Part shown: piece by piece, positions 43,826 through 52,120 of the stretch
Position numbering within the stretch: position 1 is the first letter of the stretch
Layout: every line of letters begins with the position of its first letter
From: Bacilli bacterium
GTDB lineage: Bacteria > Bacillota_I > Bacilli_A > RFN20 > DUOF01
NCBI GenBank assembly: GCA_017517765.1
Contig: JAFWYE010000006.1
Coordinates: 798,197 to 862,196, forward strand
Direction: 5' to 3'
Length of the DNA: 64,000 bases
The notes under the pieces: generated by a model
The model's input: the letters and a program-made list of their open reading frames with translations, nothing else
Database searches by the model: none
What the model was told of the DNA's origin: nothing
Position numbers and translations under genes: made by a program

Positions 43826-45271
43826 ATGAAGGATTATAGTAAGTATTTCAAAAAACCATCTTTGCAAGAAGAAGCAAAAAGATGCAAGGATAGAGTTGTG
43901 ATAAATAAAGAAGGATTACTCTTGGATGAAGTGACTTCTGATATGGGAAAAAATAAAAAATATTTTGTTAGAACCTATGGATGCCAAGGTAATCAAGCTG
44001 ATGGTGAAACTATTGCAGGTATACTTGAATTTATTGGATATTCTAAAACAGATGATGTTGAAAATGCTGATGTTATTTTACTTAACACTTGTGCAGTTAG
44101 AGAAAACGCAGAAGATAAAGTTTTTGGAGAAATTGGTGCGTTAAAAAGATTAAAAACAACCAATCCTGATTTGATTATTGGTATTTGTGGATGTATGTCT
44201 CAACAACCTCATATAGTAGATAAAATATTAGAGTCGTATCCTCAAGTGGATTTGATATTTGGCACTCATAATATAAATAGACTTCCATTGTTATTGAAGG
44301 AAGCATATTTTAATAAAGAAAGAGTAGTAGAGGTGTTCTCTAACAATAATGAAATATTAGAAAATTTACCTGTGTCTAGAGAGAGCAAGTTTAAGGCTTG
44401 GGTTAATATTATGTATGGTTGCGATAAATTTTGTACTTATTGCATAGTTCCTTATACAAGAGGCAAGGAAAGAAGCAGATTAATTGAAGATATTTTGCAA
44501 GAAGTTGAAAGTTTAAAAAATGCAGGATATAAAGAAATTACCCTACTTGGCCAAAATGTTAATGCTTATGGAAAAGATTTGAATTTAGGCTATGATTTTG
44601 CGACTCTTTTAACTAAAGTGAGCGATACAGGAATTGAAAGAATTAGATTTGTCACTAGTCATCCATGGAACTTTACTAGTGAGATGATAGATATAATAGC
44701 AACAAGAGAAAATATTATGCCTTATATTCATCTTCCTATTCAATCAGGTGATGACGAAGTACTAAGAAGAATGGGAAGAAGATACTCGTATAAAGAATAT
44801 AAAGAACTATACGACATGATTAGAAGTAAAGTTAAGAACTCTTCGATTAGTACTGATATAATTGTTGGATTCCCAGGAGAGACAGAAGAACAATTTGAGA
44901 ATACATTAAAGGCGGTTAGAGAATGTAAATATGATAGCGCATTTACTTTTATTTATTCTCCTCGTGTTGGGACTCCTGCTGCTAAAATGGAAGATAATGT
45001 AACAGATGAGGAAAAGAAGAATAGGTTTAATAGATTAGTAGAAGAAGTATCAAAGAGCGCTAAAGAGAGCAATGATAGATTTGTTGGAAAAACTGTCAAG
45101 GTCCTTGTTGAAGGAACTAGTAAGAAAAATGAAAACATCTTAAGTGGATATAGCGAAGAAAATAAACTTGTTAATTTCAAAGGCGATATTTCTAAGGTGG
45201 GCACTGTGGTTGATGTGAAAATAACTAATAGTAAAACTTGGACACTAGAGGGTGAAGCAGTTGGAGAATAG
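43826..45271 (+). CDS. miaB: tRNA-2-methylthio-N6-dimethylallyladenosine synthase
   Basis: 481 aa. The N-terminal UPF0004 domain carries the three Cys of the auxiliary [4Fe-4S] cluster (TYGCQ, NTCAVREN, GCMSQ). The radical-SAM motif C-x3-C-x2-C is C199, C203 and C206 (GCDKFCTYC). The C-terminal TRAM domain follows (KTVKVLVEG). It methylthiolates i6A37 in tRNAs that read UNN codons. The order miaB-ymcA-cotE matches B. subtilis. Confidence 0.96.
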   Translation: MKDYSKYFKKPSLQEEAKRCKDRVVINKEGLLLDEVTSDMGKNKKYFVRTYGCQGNQADGETIAGILEFIGYSKTDDVENADVILLNTCAVRENAEDKVFGEIGALKRLKTTNPDLIIGICGCMSQQPHIVDKILESYPQVDLIFGTHNINRLPLLLKEAYFNKERVVEVFSNNNEILENLPVSRESKFKAWVNIMYGCDKFCTYCIVPYTRGKERSRLIEDILQEVESLKNAGYKEITLLGQNVNAYGKDLNLGYDFATLLTKVSDTGIERIRFVTSHPWNFTSEMIDIIATRENIMPYIHLPIQSGDDEVLRRMGRRYSYKEYKELYDMIRSKVKNSSISTDIIVGFPGETEEQFENTLKAVRECKYDSAFTFIYSPRVGTPAAKMEDNVTDEEKKNRFNRLVEEVSKSAKESNDRFVGKTVKVLVEGTSKKNENILSGYSEENKLVNFKGDISKVGTVVDVKITNSKTWTLEGEAVGE

Positions 45272-45551
45272 TGCAAAAAAAATAAATGAAGAAATTCTAA
45301 ACCATCCTCTTGTAAAAGAGTATTTAAAACTAAAAATAGCAATTGAAAAAGATGTTGCTTTACAACGAAAAAAACAAAAATTAGATGCTATGAGAAAAGA
45401 ACTGTGCAAAGAAAAAGAGGGTGACAGTGACCAATATTATTCGTTGTTGGAAGAATACAAGAAAGATTGGAAAATTAGTCGCTTTGAGTACTTAAATAAT
45501 GAAATTAAGGGTTTAATGGTGGAGATTAGTGACATTTTATCCCTTAATTAA
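45261..45551 (+). CDS. ymcA: YlbF/YmcA-family protein
   Basis: 96 aa from TTG 45261 (GAGGGTG upstream; GTG 45252 is also possible). It overlaps the miaB end by 11 bp. It is all helical: an N-terminal helix with NHPLVKEYLKLKIAIEKD, then a C-terminal helix pair. This fits the YlbF/YmcA fold. In B. subtilis YmcA, YlbF and YaaT form a complex that promotes RNase Y-dependent mRNA maturation. rny is in the same window. The assignment rests largely on position and helical pattern. Confidence 0.7.
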   Translation: MENSAKKINEEILNHPLVKEYLKLKIAIEKDVALQRKKQKLDAMRKELCKEKEGDSDQYYSLLEEYKKDWKISRFEYLNNEIKGLMVEISDILSLN

Positions 45552-45614
45552 AAAAAAGACTTTAAATTATATGTAAATTATGTAATAATTAACTTAGTTA
45601 GTGAGGGATGTTAT

Positions 45615-46067
45615 ATGAGATGTCAACGTTGTGGATTTGAACTAGAAGCAGGTCAAACATTCTGTAGCATGTGTGGTACAGAACAATCAAGAGCAGAAAG
45701 AAAGAAAAAATGGAAACCTAAAACATTACTTTGGGTTATTAAGGTAGCAAGTAAGAACCATCTATGGATGTGGATAACTTTCATTATATCTATAGCTGTG
45801 TTTATTGGATTATTTGCTATGCCAATAAATCGTCCACTTAAAATATCTTGTATATGTCTTGGCGTATTATTAGTTGGTTATGAATTGTTTAATATTCTAT
45901 TAGGATACAAGAATCCTAATGCTACAAAAACGAAAGCTTATAAAATTAGATACAAAATGTGTTTTGTTTTAGCAATGCTATTGTTACTTAGCCCAATTGT
46001 GTTTAACTTTGGAGCATTTGCAGATGCTATGCATGAAGGCGTTTGGATAGATGCTTGGGGCTGGTAA
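45615..46067 (+). CDS. Zinc-ribbon membrane protein
   Basis: 150 aa. A single N-terminal zinc ribbon (CQRCG and CSMCG) is followed by a basic linker (RAERKKKWKPK) and three hydrophobic helices (about 53-72, 77-95, 113-135). The tail is W-rich. A zinc_ribbon_2 plus membrane-helix layout is common in Bacillota, but no function is known. It is inserted with the next gene between ymcA and cotE. Confidence 0.75.
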   Translation: MRCQRCGFELEAGQTFCSMCGTEQSRAERKKKWKPKTLLWVIKVASKNHLWMWITFIISIAVFIGLFAMPINRPLKISCICLGVLLVGYELFNILLGYKNPNATKTKAYKIRYKMCFVLAMLLLLSPIVFNFGAFADAMHEGVWIDAWGW

Positions 46068-46088
46068 TTATTAAAAGGGGGAAAATTT

Positions 46089-46559
46089 ATGGCTGAATAT
46101 GTTAATGGACACGAATTAGGTACTTATACTGTTAAAGTAATGGGGGAATGTTTGGCTCCTAGAATTGTAAATAGATTATTATTTCCTAACGAGAAGATTG
46201 CATTTGTTCTTCAAGGGTTAAGAGACGTTACTGTTTATACAGATCAACGTATTTTAATTGTTAACTATCGTGGTGTTTCAAATAGATCTGTAGAATATAC
46301 TTCATATGCATATAGAGATGTTATATCATACTCTATTACAACTCCAGGTCTTGGATTTGATGTGGATGGTGAAATTGTATTGAGATTTATAAATAGAGAA
46401 GTACTAATTATCAGTGTTGACAAGGGTAATAACATGGATAGATATTTATTCCTTACTTATGATTTGGTTAGTGCTGGAAAAATGAATGTACCTCTTCAAA
46501 AAGGTGTATTCACTGATGGCGAAGACGTAAGAACTAATAACGAAAAATTCTTTGACTAA
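46089..46559 (+). CDS. Bacterial PH-domain protein (bPH_1 / PF08000-like)
   Basis: 156 aa. The core (about 25-115) matches the bacterial pleckstrin-homology pattern: NEKIAFVLQGLRDVTVYTDQRILIVNYRG, then YAYRDVISYSITTPG and a D-G-E-I-V-L-R-F strand. It has no membrane helix. Related proteins form oligomeric rings of unknown function. SD AAAGGGGGAAA. A terminator follows. Confidence 0.75.
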   Translation: MAEYVNGHELGTYTVKVMGECLAPRIVNRLLFPNEKIAFVLQGLRDVTVYTDQRILIVNYRGVSNRSVEYTSYAYRDVISYSITTPGLGFDVDGEIVLRFINREVLIISVDKGNNMDRYLFLTYDLVSAGKMNVPLQKGVFTDGEDVRTNNEKFFD

Positions 46560-46565
46560 TAATTT

Positions 46566-46590
46566 AAAAGGCCACTTGTGGTCTTTTTTT
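46566..46590 (+). terminator. Terminator after the PH-domain gene
   Basis: AAAGGCCAC, loop TT, GTGGTCTTT and more T's. Confidence 0.85.
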
Positions 46591-46624
46591 ATTTTAATTT
46601 TCATAACATTAAATGGGTGAAAAA

Positions 46625-47092
46625 ATGTTAAGAGAAATATTAACTAGAGCAGTGGTGTCAAAAGGCAAGCTAAAAAGCACAAATGTGGAAAAAATCGAAC
46701 TAAAAAAAGAAGCAAATAAGGTAATCGGTTGTTGGGTTATAAATAGTAATTTTTTAAATATTGTGGAAAACTCAAAAGTATATTTAGAGGGAAGCTTTGA
46801 TGTGCATGTTTGGTATGCGATAAATCAAGATAAAGATACTTTGATCGAAAAGAAAACAATAACCTATAAAGAAGAAGTTGAATTTGTGGAAAAATTCAAT
46901 ACTGATGAGGCAGAATACAAGGTTTACTGTTTAGAATATCCCCATTGTGTAGAACTTAATTTAGAGGAAAATCAGGCCGTTATAAAAGTTGATAAGGAGT
47001 ATTCGATTGATGCAATAGGAGAAACTACACTTATGGTAGATGTTAATGAAAGTTTTAATGAAATTAAAATAGATACAGATTTTATAAAATAA
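46625..47092 (+). CDS. cotE: Outer spore coat protein CotE-like
   Basis: 155 aa from ATG 46625 (GGGTGA SD, spacing 5). It follows the CotE family along its length: LREILTRAVVSKGK (family start REIITKAVVAKG), VIGCWVINSNF, VYLEGSFDVHVWYAINQDKDT, a Cys-Val-Glu segment (PHCVELNLEEN), and YSIDAIGETTLMVDV. In Bacillus CotE is the morphogenetic protein that organises the outer spore coat. It lies downstream of miaB-ymcA as in B. subtilis, where cotE precedes mutS. Here a surface-protein gene follows instead of mutS. Confidence 0.85.
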   Translation: MLREILTRAVVSKGKLKSTNVEKIELKKEANKVIGCWVINSNFLNIVENSKVYLEGSFDVHVWYAINQDKDTLIEKKTITYKEEVEFVEKFNTDEAEYKVYCLEYPHCVELNLEENQAVIKVDKEYSIDAIGETTLMVDVNESFNEIKIDTDFIK

Positions 47093-47118
47093 CCAATTGT
47101 GGTTAATTTAAAAAAAAG

Positions 47119-47147
47119 TTGCTTTATCATAATTGCTATGCTATACT
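47119..47147 (+). promoter_or_regulatory. Strong promoter of the 376-aa surface protein gene
   Basis: TTGCTT (47119-47124), 17 bp, TATACT (47142-47147), with an extended -10 TG at 47139-47140. It is about 28 nt before the start codon. Confidence 0.75.
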
Positions 47148-47174
47148 AGTCTTAGGTACGAGGTGATAGGTATT

Positions 47175-48305
47175 ATGAAAAGAGTAATGAGTAAAGTTGT
47201 TTTATCTTTAATGTTTGCTTTAGCTTTTGTTTTTGCTGGTGCAGCAACAATTGAAGCTGCAGGTTATACACCTAAGCAAAACGTTACTGTAACAGCTGGA
47301 GAACAAGGAAAGGTTCTTAAAACTACAATTGAAGGTAGTGGATCTAGTAAGGAAGTTGTCTATGTTGTAGATAGCGCAGACGCACATTTAAAATTAAAAT
47401 ATATAAAGAATAATGAAGGTAGTTATGCGTTTACTTCTAATATTAGTGTTGTAAAGTGTTCTGCAGGCGGTAGCTGTAGTGCATATAGCCCTGCAGTAAA
47501 TGTTGACCAACTTAGAGCAGGCGGTTATACATTAGCTTTAGATGGATTTGAAGATAATGGTTATGGCCATACTAAACAAACTGTTGTGAATGTTTCTGGA
47601 GTAGTTAATGGTACTGATTTATCAACATTAAATTCTAACTATGGACGTGAAAATGCATTATATGTTCTTATTGATTATGTTGCAGTAAAAGAATATTGGA
47701 AGTTGTTTAAGGGTACACAAAGAGAAATAGTTGCTGCTTATAGCGAAGTAATTACAGTTGTTAATTTAGATAAAGTTAACGGATATGTAACTATAGAAAG
47801 TGCTGTTAATGGAACTACAATTAATGCATTAGTTTCTTCATCTGTTAAATTAACAGAACTAAAATATATTGAAACTGATCAAATTTTCAACTTTTCACAA
47901 ATTGCTACTGATGAAGTAATTTCATTAGAAGAAGCATTTGCTAAAGTTGTAGCAGATAATGGTCTTACAGCTAATGATGTAGCAATCAAGAATATATTAA
48001 ATACATTTAATCCAAGACCTCCTAAAGTTGGTCTTGCATATGAAACTGAATTCACAATTACTAAGGATGATGGAAAACATTATTATGTATTAGCAAAAGA
48101 TGAATTTGGAAGTCTTGCAATCTATGATGTAAGCACTCCAGGATTTGTTAGTGGAAATACACCTGGTAATGAAGGTGTAGGTCCTAATGCTGCTGACACA
48201 CAAGTTGGTAAAATCATCTTAGTTATATTAGTTGGTGTTTTAGTTCTAGCTGCTGTTCTAGTAATCATTCAAAAGATTGTTGATCACAGAAGAAAATTAT
48301 ATTAA
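47175..48305 (+). CDS. Secreted surface protein with C-terminal membrane anchor
   Basis: 376 aa from ATG 47175 (GAGGTGATAGG SD); the longer frame to 47133 would begin inside the promoter. The signal peptide likely cleaves at IEA-AGY (residue ~27). The ectodomain is beta-rich with one Cys pair (VKCSAGGSC), and its end is a low-complexity Gly/Asn/Pro linker (SGNTPGNEGVGPN). A membrane helix near 344-366 is followed by a short basic tail (DHRRKLY). It has a strong extended -10 promoter and smooth codon use, so it may be abundant. No known family. Confidence 0.8.
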   Translation: MKRVMSKVVLSLMFALAFVFAGAATIEAAGYTPKQNVTVTAGEQGKVLKTTIEGSGSSKEVVYVVDSADAHLKLKYIKNNEGSYAFTSNISVVKCSAGGSCSAYSPAVNVDQLRAGGYTLALDGFEDNGYGHTKQTVVNVSGVVNGTDLSTLNSNYGRENALYVLIDYVAVKEYWKLFKGTQREIVAAYSEVITVVNLDKVNGYVTIESAVNGTTINALVSSSVKLTELKYIETDQIFNFSQIATDEVISLEEAFAKVVADNGLTANDVAIKNILNTFNPRPPKVGLAYETEFTITKDDGKHYYVLAKDEFGSLAIYDVSTPGFVSGNTPGNEGVGPNAADTQVGKIILVILVGVLVLAAVLVIIQKIVDHRRKLY

Positions 48306-48325
48306 TACCTTTCAAATAAATTAAA

Positions 48326-48351
48326 TAAAAAGCGCTTCGGCGCTTTTTTTA
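48326..48351. terminator. Bidirectional terminator
   Basis: AAAAAGCGC, a TTCG tetraloop, GCGCTTTTT and further T's, between the convergent surface-protein and PBP genes. Confidence 0.92.
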
Positions 48352-50055
48352 TATTATTTGAGAAATTTCTTTAATTATTTTTTTTGGAGTAGCATAAGAA
48401 TAAAAAGCATCAGTCATTTTATCTACTCCACAACGTATTGCAATTAAATATTCTTCGGTTATACCAATAATATATGAATCTGTTTTAGTGGATCCTGTTT
48501 TTCCATACATATTATTAATTTTATATAAACCCATTGTAGAATGCGTATAATAGTTACTAGTCTTAAATGGCAGATATAATAAATTTTGAATTTTTTTAGT
48601 AACAGATGAAGAAAGTATCAACTCTTTATTCATATCACTACTATAAAGCACATTGTTATATGAATCTGTAATATAGTTAATAAATGAATAGTCAATGTAG
48701 TTACCATTATTTGCAAATATAGAATATGCTTTAGATAATTCAAATAAACTAAATTCAGCACTTCCTAATGCTAAGCTGGGTAATCCATTTTCTATATTCA
48801 ATTTAAATTTTTTTAAGTAATTAACAAAGTTTTTACTACCTAGTAAAAGTAAAAGTTTAGTTGCATATATATTATCACTTGTTGCAAAAGCTTCTTCCAT
48901 ATTTATAGGCCTATTTGCATATTTATTGTTGGCGTTTGATGGGGCATAATCTTGATAACCTTTTATATGAAAAGTAGTTTTTTCGCTTTTAAACTTTGTA
49001 TCAATACCAATATCATTTTCCATTGCTAAAGCAAACAAAAATGTTTTTATTGTAGATCCTACTTGTCTTTTTGAATATAACGCTCTATTATAGGAACTAT
49101 TTTCATAATCATATCCTCCTAAATTAAAAACAATTTTATTAGAGTTATTTTTGAAAATTAAAACTGATATTTCGTGGTCTAAAGATTTGTATGATGTTAT
49201 TAAATTGTTTAAAGCTTTATATACATTCAAATCCAAATTTGTATAAACTTTTAATCCTTTATTGTAAGGAATATTTAGTTGTTTTATTTCAAATTTTACT
49301 CTATCCAAATAATAATGTATGTTATTTTTGCTTTCTTTTTGAACATTTAAAGTTACATCGTTTTTGGAATTTAAATGATATTCATTTTTACTAATATATT
49401 TTTCTTTATACATTGCCTCTAATACCCTGTTCTTTCTTATCATTGCTAGTGAATAGTTATTTATGGGTGAGGATTTTGTTGGAGAAGAGGCCAATGATGC
49501 TAGTAGTGCAGATTCATTTAATGTTAAATCTTTACTAGATTTATTAAAATAGTAATTACTGGCACACTCTATACCATAACAACCATGTCCTAAATATATC
49601 TGGTTTAGATATCCTTCTAATATTTCATCTTTGCTATACTTTGATTCTAGTTTAATTGTATAGTATGCTTCCTTTATTTTTCTCATTAATGTTTTCTCAT
49701 TATTTAAAAATGAAATTCTTGCATATTGTTGAGTAATAGTGCTTGCTCCAGATGAGATGTTGCTATTTACTATATTTGTTAAAAAAGATTTTATAATTCT
49801 TAAGAAATCAAATCCTCTATGTGAATAAAAGTTTTTATCTTCATAAGCAATGAATGCATCAATTGTATAATTGTTAAGGTCCTTTAGATGTATGTATTTA
49901 CTTGTTTTTTCTTTTATCTCGCTTGTTAATAAATTGCCATTTACATCATAATATTCAACGTAATTTTCTTTGTATACATGTTTTATTGGAAGAGTAAAAG
50001 TAGAAAGAGATAGTATAAGTAATAAGATAAGGGAGTAGTTTAATATTTTTTTCAA
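48349..50055 (-). CDS. Class A penicillin-binding protein (transglycosylase/transpeptidase)
   Basis: About 568 aa from TTG 50055 (GGTGA 5 nt upstream; GTG or TTG a few codons earlier are possible). One N-terminal membrane helix. The GT51 glycosyltransferase domain has AYEDKNFYSHRGFD (catalytic Glu) and SSGASTITQQYAR. The transpeptidase domain has all three motifs: STIK (SxxK), SDN (SxN) and KTGS. It polymerises and cross-links peptidoglycan outside the membrane. It is smaller than PBP1 and closer in size to PBP2c/2d/PbpF types. Confidence 0.92.
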   Translation of the reverse strand: MKKILNYSLILLLILSLSTFTLPIKHVYKENYVEYYDVNGNLLTSEIKEKTSKYIHLKDLNNYTIDAFIAYEDKNFYSHRGFDFLRIIKSFLTNIVNSNISSGASTITQQYARISFLNNEKTLMRKIKEAYYTIKLESKYSKDEILEGYLNQIYLGHGCYGIECASNYYFNKSSKDLTLNESALLASLASSPTKSSPINNYSLAMIRKNRVLEAMYKEKYISKNEYHLNSKNDVTLNVQKESKNNIHYYLDRVKFEIKQLNIPYNKGLKVYTNLDLNVYKALNNLITSYKSLDHEISVLIFKNNSNKIVFNLGGYDYENSSYNRALYSKRQVGSTIKTFLFALAMENDIGIDTKFKSEKTTFHIKGYQDYAPSNANNKYANRPINMEEAFATSDNIYATKLLLLLGSKNFVNYLKKFKLNIENGLPSLALGSAEFSLFELSKAYSIFANNGNYIDYSFINYITDSYNNVLYSSDMNKELILSSSVTKKIQNLLYLPFKTSNYYTHSTMGLYKINNMYGKTGSTKTDSYIIGITEEYLIAIRCGVDKMTDAFYSYATPKKIIKEISQII

Positions 50056-50117
50056 ATTATTCACCAATATTAGTATGCTAACTTAAAATTTTAATATACT
50101 AGAGATGTGGTGATATT

Positions 50118-50480
50118 ATGGCAAGTCTTAAAACGTTTAATTTTAAATCATCTGTTGTCTTTGGAGATGACATACAAGAAATAGATTTTATTACAAAAGG
50201 ATTTATTGATGAAGAAAAAAAAGTAATATATTTTAAAAACGAAGAAAATACTTATAAATTTATTTTAGAAAATCCTTTAGAAGTATACTTTAATGATTCT
50301 AAATATATGTTTGAACTTAACAAAAAAACACTAGCAGATGTAAATAACGAAGGCTTTACATTTAATACTAGTGTTTATACTACTAAATTAGAAATTGATT
50401 CTGATGAAATAAATATTGAATATGAAATGGATTTCAATTCATTCAAAGGAAAATATATAATTAGTTTAAAGTGGCATTAA
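50118..50480 (+). CDS. DUF1934-like beta-barrel protein
   Basis: 120 aa with no signal peptide. The repeated strands and the C-terminal pattern FNTSVYTTKLEIDSDEINIEY resemble the DUF1934 (YwiB) lipocalin-like barrel, in which a 'T-x-Y-T-T' strand and a final '-I-x-Y-x-L-' strand are typical. SD GATGTGGTGAT. Its last 20 bp overlap the convergent HtrA-like gene. The role is unknown. Confidence 0.6.
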   Translation: MASLKTFNFKSSVVFGDDIQEIDFITKGFIDEEKKVIYFKNEENTYKFILENPLEVYFNDSKYMFELNKKTLADVNNEGFTFNTSVYTTKLEIDSDEINIEYEMDFNSFKGKYIISLKWH

Positions 50481-51573
50481 ATGTTGTATATTGTCCATTT
50501 CTATATACTGTAAATTCTATTGGCTCATTTTTGTAATGTTTGAATAACTCTTTTTGAAATTGAATTTTGGAATTGAACTCAATTCCATTTATTTTTGTGA
50601 CAACATCATTTAATTTGAACAAAGTATTTGTCGATTCAAGTACATATATACCATAATCTAGTGTTACATTATATGATGCTTTGTCAGCTAAAGTTAAGTC
50701 TACAACATCTATAATTGTTATTCCTAACTTACCACGTGTATATGGTTTGTTTTCAAAGAATGAGTTTGCCATGAATATAGCTCTATCCATTGGAATAGAA
50801 AAGTTAATATCATCAATTTTATTATACGCATCATCAAGTAATAATTTCATCGAATTAATTCCAATTAAATTACCATATAAATCAAATAGAGGACCACCAC
50901 TATTACCATTATTTAATGATGCATCTGTTTGAATCATAAGTAGGCTATAGTTTTCATCATAAACAGATGTTATTGGTGAATCCAATTTGGAAATGATGCC
51001 TGAAGTAGCTGTAAAATTATATTCAGTAGATGATGGTGTTCCTATTGCGATTACTTCCATGCCCACTTTTAGATTATCTGATGTTTGTAGGGTGGCTATT
51101 GTATAGTTATTGCTTTTTGATACTGATAAAACAGCGACGTCCTCAAGAACATTATATCCGACAATTGTTGCTGCGCTTTTCTTTAAATTAGAATAAGTAA
51201 CTTCGATTGATGTTGCCCCTGTTACAACATGAGCATTAGTGAAAATATACGCATAATTAGAATCTTCGCTAAAGACAACCCCACTGCCTAGAACCATTCC
51301 TTCTTCTATCATTCCTGTTATATATACAGTAGAAGTTACGCTTTGTTCATATACTTCTTCTTTACTTAAAAGAACTTGGGAAGGAGGTGCATAATTTATT
51401 GTTCCATTGTAATTAGATGGATTTATAACATTGATTTGTCCATTCCCGGGAATGGATGGGGGTTGTTGTTCAAAACCACTTTGATCTGAAGGATCATATA
51501 GTTCAAAATTCCATTCACATCCAGTAAGAAAAAATGGCACAAATAATAATATTAATAGTTTTTTAAATTTCAT
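50461..51573 (-). CDS. htrA: HtrA/DegP-type serine protease, lipoprotein
   Basis: 370 aa. Signal peptide II with lipobox FLTGC (lipidated Cys19), then a Pro/Gln-rich linker. The trypsin-like domain has the catalytic triad H115 (NAHVV), D145 (LEDVAVL) and S225 (GNSGGPLFD). A single PDZ domain occupies about 285-370. It probably acts in extracytoplasmic protein quality control, anchored to the outer face of the membrane. Most Bacillus HtrA proteins are anchored by a membrane helix, so the lipoprotein form is notable. Confidence 0.92.
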   Translation of the reverse strand: MKFKKLLILLFVPFFLTGCEWNFELYDPSDQSGFEQQPPSIPGNGQINVINPSNYNGTINYAPPSQVLLSKEEVYEQSVTSTVYITGMIEEGMVLGSGVVFSEDSNYAYIFTNAHVVTGATSIEVTYSNLKKSAATIVGYNVLEDVAVLSVSKSNNYTIATLQTSDNLKVGMEVIAIGTPSSTEYNFTATSGIISKLDSPITSVYDENYSLLMIQTDASLNNGNSGGPLFDLYGNLIGINSMKLLLDDAYNKIDDINFSIPMDRAIFMANSFFENKPYTRGKLGITIIDVVDLTLADKASYNVTLDYGIYVLESTNTLFKLNDVVTKINGIEFNSKIQFQKELFKHYKNEPIEFTVYRNGQYTTFNATLN

Positions 51574-51646
51574 ATTACAACCCTCACTAATCTATTTTAT
51601 GAATAAATTATAACATTAATAAATAAATTTTACTAAGGAGGATTAT

Positions 51647-52120
51647 ATGAATAAAACTATTTTTCAAATTGATTATAAAATATCGGTCATAATAATTTGC
51701 GTTTTAGGTATAATATCTGGATTTGTTTCTAATGCTTATACAGTTAATGGTGTGGTGTCATTTATTTTTCATTTTATAAAGATTGGGGTTTTAACTCTCA
51801 TTTACTTAGCATTGTATTTAATAGAAAATAAAAACAAGCAGTTTAAAGAAAAACTGAAATATTTATTTGGAGATTTGGCAATATTAAATCTTATGAATAT
51901 AGTGTTTGCTATTTTTATATCCACTCACATATTGCCTCAGTTATTTTTGACGATGAGTGGTATTATATCTCTTTATATTGTTGTTTCATTTAGTTTTGAA
52001 ATAGTAACACTATATTATAAAAATGAAATAATAGGCAAAATAACAGAATTTAATAAAAAAATAGGAAATGCAATTGCAAATCCTATTGTTAATTTAATCG
52101 ATAATATTACCAACGATTGA
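51647..52120 (+). CDS. Four-helix membrane protein, unknown
   Basis: 157 aa with a strong AAGGAGG SD. Four hydrophobic helices are seen: about 12-30, 36-60, 76-95 and 98-122. A basic C-terminal tail contains an amphipathic helix (KKIGNAIANPIVNLIDNI). No family is recognised. It overlaps the convergent DUF2804 gene by 14 bp. Confidence 0.75.
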   Translation: MNKTIFQIDYKISVIIICVLGIISGFVSNAYTVNGVVSFIFHFIKIGVLTLIYLALYLIENKNKQFKEKLKYLFGDLAILNLMNIVFAIFISTHILPQLFLTMSGIISLYIVVSFSFEIVTLYYKNEIIGKITEFNKKIGNAIANPIVNLIDNITND

